Of a stretch of 64,000 nucleotides of DNA, positions 1 through 7,461 are shown piece after piece (positions within the stretch are counted from its first letter, which is position 1; each line of letters starts with the position of its first letter). The notes below the pieces were generated by a model that did not search any database, was not told where the DNA came from, and saw only the letters and a program-made list of their open reading frames with translations. Source of the DNA: JBNKZU01 sp050301795 (GTDB lineage Bacteria > Pseudomonadota > Gammaproteobacteria > Thiohalomonadales > Thiohalomonadaceae); assembly GCA_050301795.1 (NCBI GenBank), contig JBNKZU010000033.1, positions 1 to 64,000 of the forward strand, given 5' to 3'. The translations under genes were made by a program, and so were the position numbers.

Positions 1-217
1 TCAAGGCACGAAGAGCGATATTTGGTTGCTCCAAATGAGCGATAAGTAACGCAGAGTGACGCTTTTTGAGGCGCAACCCAAAGGGACGGGACGATTTTTC
101 CGCCCAATGGCGTTATCAGTCGTTTATTTGGAATAACCAAATTACACTCCTTCTGCCTTATTGGACGATAAAATCGTCTCCGGCAGTGTCGAAGATGAAA
201 GATCAACAGACCCTAAT
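1..217. other. non-coding edge region 3' of soxB
   Basis: This stretch follows the soxB stop and shows no convincing gene. An open frame on the plus strand from 66 runs antisense into the end of soxB and resembles no protein I know. The sequence is rich in short palindromes: ATTTGG-N5-CCAAAT occurs twice, at 20-36 and 126-142, and a longer imperfect inverted repeat spans 90-178. It looks like a dispersed repeat or mobile-element remnant; that reading is inference. Confidence 0.5.
90..178. repeat. MITE-like imperfect inverted repeat
   Basis: The arms GACGATTTT (90-98) and AAAATCGTC (170-178) are perfect inverted copies. Pairing continues inward with about 16 of 19 positions matching. A smaller palindrome, ATTTGG-N5-CCAAAT, lies near the centre at 126-142. 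The element carries no gene and ends about 40 bases before the soxB stop on the opposite side. The nested structure is typical of small non-autonomous repeats or folded-RNA elements; identity and copy number cannot be judged from one window. Confidence 0.45.
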
Positions 218-1993
218 TCACAGCGGATATTCACTTAATCCGGGATTACCCTCGACACCGACCAGCTTTGGTGTGTTGAGTTTTTTGATTGAAACGGTTT
301 TCTGATCTCTAAGATAATCTGCCACAACCTCCCAAATCGGACGTCCCGGCGACTGTGCCCCAACAGTTGCCCAGCCTGAGACCATATATTTTTTATCAGC
401 CTCTACCGCAATACCGTTATCAAGGGTCATATTGTGTATGCGATTGCCGAATGTATTGTTAGGTTTGCAGACATAATCCATTCCACCGAGACGAACCATA
501 TCACCGCCTTGCTGGAAGTATGGATCACGATTAAACAGATTGTCGGAAACATCCTCTAAAATCGCCTTAATCTCTGATCCACTCATCTGGCGACGATAGG
601 TTTCGGGATAGGTAATACAGGTTTGATCCATCACATTATCCATTGTGATCGCCTGTCCCGGAAGAACAGTGGTTCCCCATCTGAAGCCAGGGGAAAGTGA
701 AATCTGAGCATCCTCGACCGAGCGTAACGCATCACAGATCACCTGATCGAACGTGCCATTAAAATTACCGCGACGATAGAGGGTCTCTTCTGCGACAGCA
801 AGCTTTTCATTGAGTATCGACTGATAAGGCCTGCGAACGTCATCAATATAACTCTGCATTGATGGATCTGGTGCAATCAGGTTCGAAAAGACCGGCAACA
901 AGCGATATCGAAAATCATGTACCTTGCCATTACGTACATCAAGATCCATCACTCCGAGAAACTTGCCATTTGAACCAGCGTTGGTAACGAGTGTTTTACC
1001 GCCACTGTTTTCGACTGTAGTTGGTGCCGGCATTCCATCGTGAGTGTGGCCGCCAAAGATCACATCAATACCACTAACACGTGATGCCATCTTGATATCC
1101 ACGTCCATACCATTGTGAGAGATCACCACCACCACATCAGGCTTCTCATTCTGTCGAATACGATCCACCAGCGATTGCATCAGATCATCCTGTATCCCAA
1201 AGGTCCAGTCAGGGATAAATCGCTTTGGATTGGCGATGGGGGTGTATGGAAATGCCTGTCCGATCACCGCTACACGGGCGCCACCGACCTCTTTAATCAC
1301 ATAGGGTTTAAATGCGCGTCCGCTATCTTCATTAAAATCATCAAAGTCAGCAAACTTATAATCGAACTCTGCATCAGCCGTTAAACCAATATTCTGCGCC
1401 ACAAAGTCGCCATTAAACGCGCCAATGTTATTAATCACCTCTTCATCCTTGTAGGTAAACTCCCAGTGCCCAGTCATCACATCGACACCAAGAAGATTAC
1501 AGGCTCCCACCATATCCTTTCCGCGAGTCCAATAAGCTGTGCCTGAGCCTTGCCAGGTATCGCCGCCATCCATTAACAGCGTATTGCCATCACCACGCTC
1601 AGAGCGTAGACGTTTAACCAGTGTTGCAAGGTGAGCAAAACCGCCAACCTTGCCATAGGCCTTGGCTGCGCTATCAAAATTGAGATAAGTGTAGGCGTGA
1701 GACTCAATGGTGTTCGGATCAACGCCAAAATGTTTTAGAAACTGACCACCAACCAAATGGGGCGCTTTAGCATAAGCACTACCAATACCGAGATTGACAT
1801 TTGGCTCTCGAAAATAGACCGGGTTAAGCTGGGCATGACAATCGGTAATGTGCATTAAACAGACATTACCAAACTTAGGGGTTTCGTATAGATCCGAGGG
1901 TCTTTTCGTGGTTGCATACGATGAACCCGGTAATAGACCTGCGGCTGTGGCCAGACCCATTAATTGTACGAATTCTCTTCTGGAAATAGTCAT
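218..1993 (-). CDS. soxB: SoxB, sulfate thiol hydrolase (thiosulfohydrolase)
   Basis: SoxB hydrolyses the terminal sulfonate from the SoxY-bound intermediate, releasing sulfate in the periplasm. The 591-residue protein starts with a twin-arginine signal (SRREF at 4-8, then a hydrophobic stretch ending near residue 27). It has the metallophosphoesterase/5'-nucleotidase fold: metal motif DCHAQ at 51-55, DGGDTWQG at 142-149, the SoxB-typical GHWEFT at 175-180, then SHNGMD and GGHTHDG near 290-318. Length and motifs match full-length SoxB with its dimanganese site. It is the last gene of the minus-strand sox cluster, 96 bases after soxZ. That gap holds a short GGGCTG/CAGCCC hairpin (2062-2080) without a T tract. 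The Tat signal fits the tatABC genes at 19-21 kb. Confidence 0.97.
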   Translation of the reverse strand: MTISRREFVQLMGLATAAGLLPGSSYATTKRPSDLYETPKFGNVCLMHITDCHAQLNPVYFREPNVNLGIGSAYAKAPHLVGGQFLKHFGVDPNTIESHAYTYLNFDSAAKAYGKVGGFAHLATLVKRLRSERGDGNTLLMDGGDTWQGSGTAYWTRGKDMVGACNLLGVDVMTGHWEFTYKDEEVINNIGAFNGDFVAQNIGLTADAEFDYKFADFDDFNEDSGRAFKPYVIKEVGGARVAVIGQAFPYTPIANPKRFIPDWTFGIQDDLMQSLVDRIRQNEKPDVVVVISHNGMDVDIKMASRVSGIDVIFGGHTHDGMPAPTTVENSGGKTLVTNAGSNGKFLGVMDLDVRNGKVHDFRYRLLPVFSNLIAPDPSMQSYIDDVRRPYQSILNEKLAVAEETLYRRGNFNGTFDQVICDALRSVEDAQISLSPGFRWGTTVLPGQAITMDNVMDQTCITYPETYRRQMSGSEIKAILEDVSDNLFNRDPYFQQGGDMVRLGGMDYVCKPNNTFGNRIHNMTLDNGIAVEADKKYMVSGWATVGAQSPGRPIWEVVADYLRDQKTVSIKKLNTPKLVGVEGNPGLSEYPL

Positions 1994-2089
1994 CCCCAGT
2001 ATCTCCGACTGTTTAATATAACCGAATGACAGATCAGTTCAGGATCTGAGAGAGTGTTGATGGGCTGCGCTTAACAGCCCCAACAATTG

Positions 2090-2401
2090 CTAACGGACTT
2101 TTTCTTCTGCCGAATCCGTGTTGCCTTTGTTATCCGACCAGGACAACCTGACAATATCGCCCTTCTTGGCGCCACCAAACTTGAATGACAGATAGGGATC
2201 CGCCGAAACCGCACCACCCCAGTCTGCGTTCATCACCACCTTGCCATTGTGCTCAACAACCACCTCCTGAATGAAGTGTGCAGGGATCTTCTTACCGGTT
2301 TTGCTGTCTTTACGCAGACCCGTTTCCATCTTGTGTTTCATCAGTGCCTTTAGCTCACAGGTTTTACCTTTCACCTGAGCACGTAACTTAATTGATGCCA
2401 T
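2090..2401 (-). CDS. soxZ: SoxZ, sulfur carrier partner of SoxY
   Basis: SoxZ forms the heterodimeric SoxYZ carrier on which thiosulfate sulfur is bound and processed. The 103-residue product has no signal peptide, as usual, because it is co-exported with SoxY by the Tat route. It starts MASIKLRAQVKG and consists of beta-strand-rich sequence with the family pattern HFIQEVVVEHNG near residues 42-53 and GGAKKGD near 76-82. It lies 29 bases after soxY, and the spacing implies co-transcription. Length is standard for SoxZ (about 100 residues). Confidence 0.96.
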   Translation of the reverse strand: MASIKLRAQVKGKTCELKALMKHKMETGLRKDSKTGKKIPAHFIQEVVVEHNGKVVMNADWGGAVSADPYLSFKFGGAKKGDIVRLSWSDNKGNTDSAEEKVR

Positions 2402-2430
2402 GATTATCTCTCCAATTTCTCTCAGGTTGA

Positions 2431-2901
2431 TTAGCCGCCACAGCCACCGATGGTGACTTTTACATTCTTACGAGCGCTGTATAACTTGCCTTTGGCCTTA
2501 ACCACAGCAATGACATCCGAGGTTTTACCCATTTTAATTCGGGTAGAGATATAGCCCTCAGTTGTAGCGCCGAGCTTAAATTGTGCAGCGAGTGGTGTTC
2601 CATTCTGCTCAACGAGTAGTGAGATCGTCTCCACACCCTTCATATTGGCATACACCTTCACCGGCACGACTGCACCGTTTTCAGCAATATCAGGCGCTTT
2701 AATCACAATATCATCACTGGAATCAGTCACCTCTTTGCCATATAGCTCAGACATCACACTCGCTGCATTCTTTGCTTCAAATGCACCTTTTGGCCATGCC
2801 GCTAAAACGGCACGTGGAGTTAACAGACCACTTGTGACAGCAACACCAACAGCTGTTGTTGCTAAAGAGCCTTTTAAAAAGAGTCTTCTTTTCATATTCA
2901 T
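2431..2901 (-). CDS. soxY: SoxY, sulfur-binding carrier protein
   Basis: SoxY covalently carries the sulfur substrate on a C-terminal cysteine presented to SoxXA and SoxB. The 156-residue protein ends TIGGCGG, the diagnostic GGCGG swinging arm with the carrier cysteine second-to-third from the end. The N-terminus (MNMKRRLFLKGSLATT, then a hydrophobic run to about residue 34) is a twin-arginine signal with RR at 5-6. soxZ follows 29 bases downstream and a SoxK-type lipoprotein precedes it, the arrangement seen in sulfur-storing gammaproteobacteria. Length and motif are typical. Confidence 0.97.
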   Translation of the reverse strand: MNMKRRLFLKGSLATTAVGVAVTSGLLTPRAVLAAWPKGAFEAKNAASVMSELYGKEVTDSSDDIVIKAPDIAENGAVVPVKVYANMKGVETISLLVEQNGTPLAAQFKLGATTEGYISTRIKMGKTSDVIAVVKAKGKLYSARKNVKVTIGGCGG

Positions 2902-2932
2902 TTGTTTAATCTCCGTAAGGAAAACCCGTTAT

Positions 2933-3262
2933 CTATTGTAAGTACGAGGGTAGCTTTAGCTCTTTCTGGCTTACCGCTTGCTGGTAACCCAACTCCCCCT
3001 GTTGCTGTGCTTTCTTTGCCAATTTCACAGCATTTGTATAATCACCTTTGTCTGCCGCAGCTTGAGCGTCTTTGATGATCTTTCCGGTATCACGCCATTC
3101 GCCATCAACTGAATCAGCTTTTTTAGCGGCAGCAATCGCTGCTTCAATCGCTTGAGCACTTTGCTCTGCATCAGCAGGCATTGCCTTTTTCTCCATGGTT
3201 TGAGCACATCCGGCCAGCAGTGTTGCAAAAACCATGAAGAGTAGTTGTTTATTGATTTGCAT
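2933..3262 (-). CDS. soxK: SoxK/SAXB-type SoxXA-binding lipoprotein
   Basis: Small lipoprotein of 109 residues between soxA and soxY. The N-terminus has a hydrophobic segment and a lipobox (LLAGC, cysteine at about 19), so it should be lipid-anchored facing the periplasm. The mature part is helical and alanine/lysine-rich (AIEAAIAAAKKA, then KAAQAAADKGDYTNAVKLAKKAQQ-like sequence around 65-90). Position and composition fit the SoxXA-binding protein (SAXB, SoxK), reported to join the SoxXA cytochrome complex and raise its activity. The assignment rests mostly on context, because such helical sequences carry few diagnostic residues. Confidence 0.75.
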   Translation of the reverse strand: MQINKQLLFMVFATLLAGCAQTMEKKAMPADAEQSAQAIEAAIAAAKKADSVDGEWRDTGKIIKDAQAAADKGDYTNAVKLAKKAQQQGELGYQQAVSQKELKLPSYLQ

Positions 3263-3288
3263 ATCGGTTACTCCAATTCTTCGTTCGA

Positions 3289-4125
3289 CTACTTACGAGC
3301 GCCAGGTCCATTAAGTGGCAGACCATTGCTCATATAGGTCAGGAAATACTCCAGATTGCGATACTGCTCGCCCTGCGCTTTAAATGGCTTGGCACGAACC
3401 TGTTTATTACAACCCGTGAAACGACGATGCAGCGTCCCGACAGTGCCCCACTTTGAACGATAAACCGGGAAATGGGTAGTATGACCCAGCGCAGGACTTA
3501 GTGTTTCTGAACGTAATACCCTACCAGACTGTTGCATGTGACATGTTGCACAAGAGAAGTTGAGCTGACCACGACGGGTAAAGTAGAACTTTTTGCCCGC
3601 CTCGTAAGCTGCCAGAGCCTCGTCATTCGGGATCTTCACATCAGTGATCTTTCCGCGTGACTGATAGGCAATATATGAAAGGATGTTGTTGATTGGACCT
3701 TTCTTATATTTTAATGGCTGTTCACCATTGGCTTTCAGACATTCGTTAAGAGCCAGCGGTAATGTGACAACCATCTTCTTTTTTGTATCCCAGTGCGGGT
3801 ATTTGTGGGCGATTGCCGGGCCATCAGGAAAACAGCTTTTATAGCTCTTACCATTAGCAAATTTCTTATTCCACATCTCTTCGCCTGCGTCGATGAAGGT
3901 TTCATAAGGAGGAAACTCTTCAATCGCCTCCCAACTTTCACGACCAATTTTATCGATGGCATAAACACCGTTGACATATTCATCAACAGCAACGCCCGGA
4001 AACTTTGCTTTGTAGTAATTTACAAACATCTTGCGATCATCTTCTGGTGTCGCTGAGGCTGTAAACGGAATTGCCAGTGTCACTATCATTAACACTGCGG
4101 TGGATAATAGACCTTTCATATTCAT
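3289..4125 (-). CDS. soxA: SoxA, catalytic c-type cytochrome subunit of SoxXA (monohaem type)
   Basis: SoxA, with SoxX, oxidatively attaches thiosulfate to the SoxY cysteine. The 278-residue precursor has a Sec signal peptide (cleavage near ASA at 23-25). Only one haem motif is present, CATCH at 192-196. The N-terminal half has lone cysteines at 98 and 129 in place of a second CxxCH, so this is the one-haem SoxA class in which these residues are expected to form a disulfide. Cys239 in RRFTGCN matches the conserved active-site cysteine that ligates haem and can carry a persulfide. It lies between soxX (29-base gap) and soxK (26-base gap). Confidence 0.95.
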   Translation of the reverse strand: MNMKGLLSTAVLMIVTLAIPFTASATPEDDRKMFVNYYKAKFPGVAVDEYVNGVYAIDKIGRESWEAIEEFPPYETFIDAGEEMWNKKFANGKSYKSCFPDGPAIAHKYPHWDTKKKMVVTLPLALNECLKANGEQPLKYKKGPINNILSYIAYQSRGKITDVKIPNDEALAAYEAGKKFYFTRRGQLNFSCATCHMQQSGRVLRSETLSPALGHTTHFPVYRSKWGTVGTLHRRFTGCNKQVRAKPFKAQGEQYRNLEYFLTYMSNGLPLNGPGARK

Positions 4126-4154
4126 CTCCTCGATCCTCTTTTCGAATGACCCAG

Positions 4155-4520
4155 TTACAGACCCCAGACAAATTCGACAACTTTGTCGATTTCAGCGCTG
4201 GACAGAATCTTGTGGGCACCAAACGGCGGCATGGGAGACTCTTCATTTACCTTGGTGGCATCCCAGATTTGGGACTTGAGTTTCTCTTTATCTGGATAGC
4301 GTGCCTTCATCGCAACCAATGGTGGTGCAATGTTTCCTGGCGACTCTCCATCGGCAATCGCATGGCACGCAAGACAGTTCCCCTTTTTACGATCAAACGC
4401 GATGCTTTTGCCTTCATCTGCGACACTCATCTCTGCTGCTGACACAGCGGAGAAACCGATGGTTATCGAGAGGATTGTGACGAGGCCGATCCCCCTTTTT
4501 ATCGATTTGTTCATTCTCAC
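4155..4520 (-). CDS. soxX: SoxX, monohaem cytochrome c subunit of SoxXA
   Basis: SoxX accepts electrons from the SoxA active site and passes them to soluble cytochromes. The 121-residue precursor has an N-terminal signal peptide to about residue 29, one haem motif (CLACH, 49-53) and a likely methionine axial ligand in SPMPPFG near residue 97. The start is supported by a strong ribosome site (TAGGAGG) seven bases upstream. It is the first gene of the minus-strand order soxX-soxA-soxK-soxY-soxZ-soxB. The 160-base gap in front should hold the sox promoter and contains a perfect inverted repeat at 4593-4616. Confidence 0.95.
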   Translation of the reverse strand: MRMNKSIKRGIGLVTILSITIGFSAVSAAEMSVADEGKSIAFDRKKGNCLACHAIADGESPGNIAPPLVAMKARYPDKEKLKSQIWDATKVNEESPMPPFGAHKILSSAEIDKVVEFVWGL

Positions 4521-4592
4521 CTCCTAAGTGGATCATCATATCCAGAAGACCTGAAGCCTTATGGAATAATCTTTTTTAGTTGTTATTTTTTT

Positions 4593-4616
4593 ATGGTGAG
4601 AAGTGTGGCTCACCAT
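4593..4616. promoter_or_regulatory. inverted repeat upstream of soxX, candidate operator
   Basis: ATGGTGAG (4593-4600) and CTCACCAT (4609-4616) form a perfect 8+8 palindrome with an 8-base spacer, 73 to 96 bases before the soxX start. A further half site ATGGTGAA lies at 4647-4654. On the minus strand the hairpin is followed by an A run, not a T run, so it is a poor terminator for the upstream regulator gene. An operator for the sox operon, perhaps for the adjacent response regulator, is inference. Confidence 0.45.
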
Positions 4617-4680
4617 CTCTTTGCTGTGTTTGATTATTGACAGAGAATGGTGAAAGGGAAATTGTGAGATCTATTCAAAA

Positions 4681-5307
4681 TTATTGGGGTTTTCCACTAT
4701 GCAGCTCAATAGTGAGCATCATACGCATCAGATCCGAGAGTGTTTTTGCCTCCATCTTTTCCATAACCTTTGAGCGGTGCGCCTCGACTGTCGACTGACT
4801 GACGTTCAAATCATAGGCGATCACCTTATTGCGTTGCCCCGCAACAACTAACTCCAGCACCTCTCGTTCACGAGGAGTTAAACGAGCCAGTCGTTCATGA
4901 ATATCTGCCAGGCGTGATGCCTCTCCTCGCATCTGGTCATCGGTCTCTAATGCACGATGTACCGAATCGAGCAGGGATTGATCATTAAACGGCTTTTCAA
5001 TGAAGTCGACTGCTCCGGCCTGGATCGCCCGAACTGCCATAGGCACATCACCATGCCCCGTGATAATGACAATCGGCGGATGTGAGTCCTCAGCCGCAAG
5101 ACGCGCCTGAAGATCAAGACCACTCATCCCTGACATTCGTACATCAAGGATCAAGCAACCGCGCCGGTTCTTATCAAACTGTTCAAGATAGGCTTGAGCA
5201 GATTCGAAGGTTTCGACTTTTAACCCAACCGATTCCATCAGTAGTTTAATTGCTTCTCGAACCTCATGATCATCATCAACAATAAAAACTGTCTGTTCTT
5301 GACTCAT
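4681..5307 (-). CDS. two-component response regulator, FixJ/TtrR type (LuxR-class HTH)
   Basis: DNA-binding response regulator of 208 residues. The receiver domain (about 5-120) has the acidic pocket DDD at 11-13, the phosphoacceptor Asp55 in LILDVRMSG, the GHGD segment at 84-87 and the conserved Lys105 in EKPF, the FixJ-subfamily pattern. The output domain (about 143-200) is a LuxR-type helix-turn-helix: LTPREREVLELV, then SQSTVEAHRSKVMEKM. It follows the sensor kinase gene by 2 bases, so the two form a cognate pair. It lies immediately upstream of the sox operon on the same strand, which suggests sox as a target; that link is inference. Confidence 0.93.
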   Translation of the reverse strand: MSQEQTVFIVDDDHEVREAIKLLMESVGLKVETFESAQAYLEQFDKNRRGCLILDVRMSGMSGLDLQARLAAEDSHPPIVIITGHGDVPMAVRAIQAGAVDFIEKPFNDQSLLDSVHRALETDDQMRGEASRLADIHERLARLTPREREVLELVVAGQRNKVIAYDLNVSQSTVEAHRSKVMEKMEAKTLSDLMRMMLTIELHSGKPQ

Positions 5308-5309
5308 CT

Positions 5310-7460
5310 CTACCCCTGCTGAACAACTGGAAGTGTAAACCGAAAAACCGCACCATTCCCCTGAGCAGGCTCAAGGTAGAGCTTTCCGAGGTGAAGGTCA
5401 ATAATCCCCTGGCTAATCGACAGCCCCAATCCCATTCCTTTGGTTTTAGTAGTCACAAATGGGTTAAACAACTGATCCCGGATCTCATCCTTAACCCCTG
5501 GCCCCGAATCGGCAACGACAACCGTTACCGCATTCTTACCTGCCATTGAGGTTTTGATTTTCAGCACTTTTTTTGTGATGTTGGCCTCGTTCATCGCCTC
5601 AATTGCGTTATAACAGAGGTTCAGTATCACCTGTTGGATCTGAATATGCTGCACAGGCACTTGCGCAAGTGAATCACCTAGCTGCATCTCAATAACTACA
5701 CCGGTTCGCCTTGCCTCCGGTGTGATCAGTACTACCACTTCATTAATGATGGTATTGATATCCATCGGCACAACTTTCGGGGACTCCTTTCGCACAAATT
5801 GACGCAACTGCCGAATGACCTCACCTGCTCGCTCTGCCTGTTCACTAATCTTTTCAACTATATCGAAGATACGCTCCTTGTGTTCCTCCCCACTATCTAA
5901 AAGCCGCATACAGGCGTGGGCATTGGTCGCAATCGCAGTGAGGGGTTGGTTGATCTCATGAGCAATACCTGACGCCATCTCACCCATTGTGTTTAGTCTT
6001 GCCATATGTGCGAGTTCAATTTGATGTTGCTGTTCGGACTCTTCCGCCTTTTTACGTTCACTAATATCCCGAAATACCACCACACTACCGACAGTATCAC
6101 CGCGATCATCCTTAATTGGTGAACTGGCATATTCCACCGGGAAGCTATTACCATCCTTTTTCCAGAAGATATCATCACGAATATAACGCTGAATACTATC
6201 GCGGGTAGTGGCATAAACCGGACATTCGGTTGCAGGAAAATGGCTGCCATCTGCATGAGTATGATGCAGAATATCGTGTTGATTCTTTCCGATGACCTCT
6301 TGCGCTTTCCATCCGGTGATCTGCTCCATCGCTCGGTTTACGAAGGTTGAATTTCCATCAAGATCGACACCATAGATTCCATCTGCAACTGAGTTAAGGA
6401 TTAACTCATACTGACGTTCAAGATTAACCTTGGCGCGCTGCAACTCCCGATTAAGACGGAAGACCCAGTAGGTCATTATCACGATTAAGACCATCACCAC
6501 AAAGCCGAGAATAAACCAGTAGATATACTTCTTAACTACATCAAATATGGTGAACTGACCTGTCTGCTGGTATGGCGGTAGCTGTAGCTCCTGAAACAGT
6601 TCATGCACCTGTTGATAGTCCAGTGGAATCGTCCAACCGGCATATCGTCCTGATCGGGCGGCAGCATGATTTGTCGGCATATTAAGGAGCGCAACTGCTA
6701 CCTTTTGAGCCAGTATGTTTGAGGTGTGTTGCACTTTACTAAACGGCCACTCCGGATAGAGTCTTGTGCTGTGCAGCAGTGGAAAGTCGGCGTAATACTC
6801 TTGCGAAATGATCTTGAAACGATTAGGCATGATCGCACCATCCGATGCCATTCGCTCCAGGATATTGGTTCGCACCGTACCGGCATCCACATCGCCATTC
6901 ATCACCGCCATGACGACATTATCGTGGGTATTTCCAAAACGGATCTTGGCAAGGTCTTTGTAGATATCGATCCCCTGTTGCTGAAACTTACGCCATGCCA
7001 TCTGGAATCCACCCAGCGATGTCTTGTCCACAGCCATAAAGGTTTTGCCTTTAAGATCGCTCAAAGTATTTAAATCACGCCGATCTGCCCTGGCAAAGAT
7101 AACGCTTCCAAACTTGTTTTGAGTTTCGTTTTCAACCAGATTGTTTAATGTGGCAATACGTGACACCCTATAACCAACTTCCAAACTCACATAGATGCCG
7201 GGATTGACCAAAATAAAATCCACATGACCTGCACTAACCGCAGGATGGACATGGTCAAAATCTAGCGGGACGATAACAAACCGATAACCATCGATTTTAG
7301 AGGTGAGGTATTCAGCAGTTGGTGACCACATCTTGTAGGTCGTTTGAGTACCTCGATGACTCAATACACCGATAGTGATCAACTTCTCCTCAGCAACGGC
7401 TTCAGCCGCAAGCAGCAACAGCGGAATAAGAAGAGCTCTTGTTATCCAGTGTCTGTTCAA
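5310..7460 (-). CDS. TtrS-like sensor histidine kinase with PhnD-type periplasmic domain and PAS domain
   Basis: Membrane sensor of 716 residues. A signal peptide (1-23) is followed by a periplasmic-binding-protein domain of the PhnD/TtrS type (about 25-300; ITIGVLSHRG, HVDFILVNPG). Then come one membrane segment (about 312-335), a short coiled linker, a PAS domain (about 345-460; GIYGVDLDGNSTFVNRA) and a HisKA helix with the phospho-accepting His near residue 500 in GIAHEINQPL. The ATPase domain has NAIEA, DSGPGVKD and GMGLGLSI. The tetrathionate sensor TtrS has the same sensor-kinase plan, which makes a sulfur-compound ligand plausible next to sox. The start is 1 base after the bioA stop and the end 2 bases before the regulator, so translation is probably coupled. 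Confidence 0.9.
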   Translation of the reverse strand: MNRHWITRALLIPLLLLAAEAVAEEKLITIGVLSHRGTQTTYKMWSPTAEYLTSKIDGYRFVIVPLDFDHVHPAVSAGHVDFILVNPGIYVSLEVGYRVSRIATLNNLVENETQNKFGSVIFARADRRDLNTLSDLKGKTFMAVDKTSLGGFQMAWRKFQQQGIDIYKDLAKIRFGNTHDNVVMAVMNGDVDAGTVRTNILERMASDGAIMPNRFKIISQEYYADFPLLHSTRLYPEWPFSKVQHTSNILAQKVAVALLNMPTNHAAARSGRYAGWTIPLDYQQVHELFQELQLPPYQQTGQFTIFDVVKKYIYWFILGFVVMVLIVIMTYWVFRLNRELQRAKVNLERQYELILNSVADGIYGVDLDGNSTFVNRAMEQITGWKAQEVIGKNQHDILHHTHADGSHFPATECPVYATTRDSIQRYIRDDIFWKKDGNSFPVEYASSPIKDDRGDTVGSVVVFRDISERKKAEESEQQHQIELAHMARLNTMGEMASGIAHEINQPLTAIATNAHACMRLLDSGEEHKERIFDIVEKISEQAERAGEVIRQLRQFVRKESPKVVPMDINTIINEVVVLITPEARRTGVVIEMQLGDSLAQVPVQHIQIQQVILNLCYNAIEAMNEANITKKVLKIKTSMAGKNAVTVVVADSGPGVKDEIRDQLFNPFVTTKTKGMGLGLSISQGIIDLHLGKLYLEPAQGNGAVFRFTLPVVQQG

Positions 7461-7461
7461 T

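Noticed and set aside
66..305. Plus-strand open frame at the left edge
   Set aside because: It runs antisense into soxB, lies across palindromic repeat sequence and has no ribosome site or family resemblance.
4593..4616. Terminator for the response regulator gene
   Set aside because: On the minus strand the hairpin is followed by A, not T, so an operator is the better reading.
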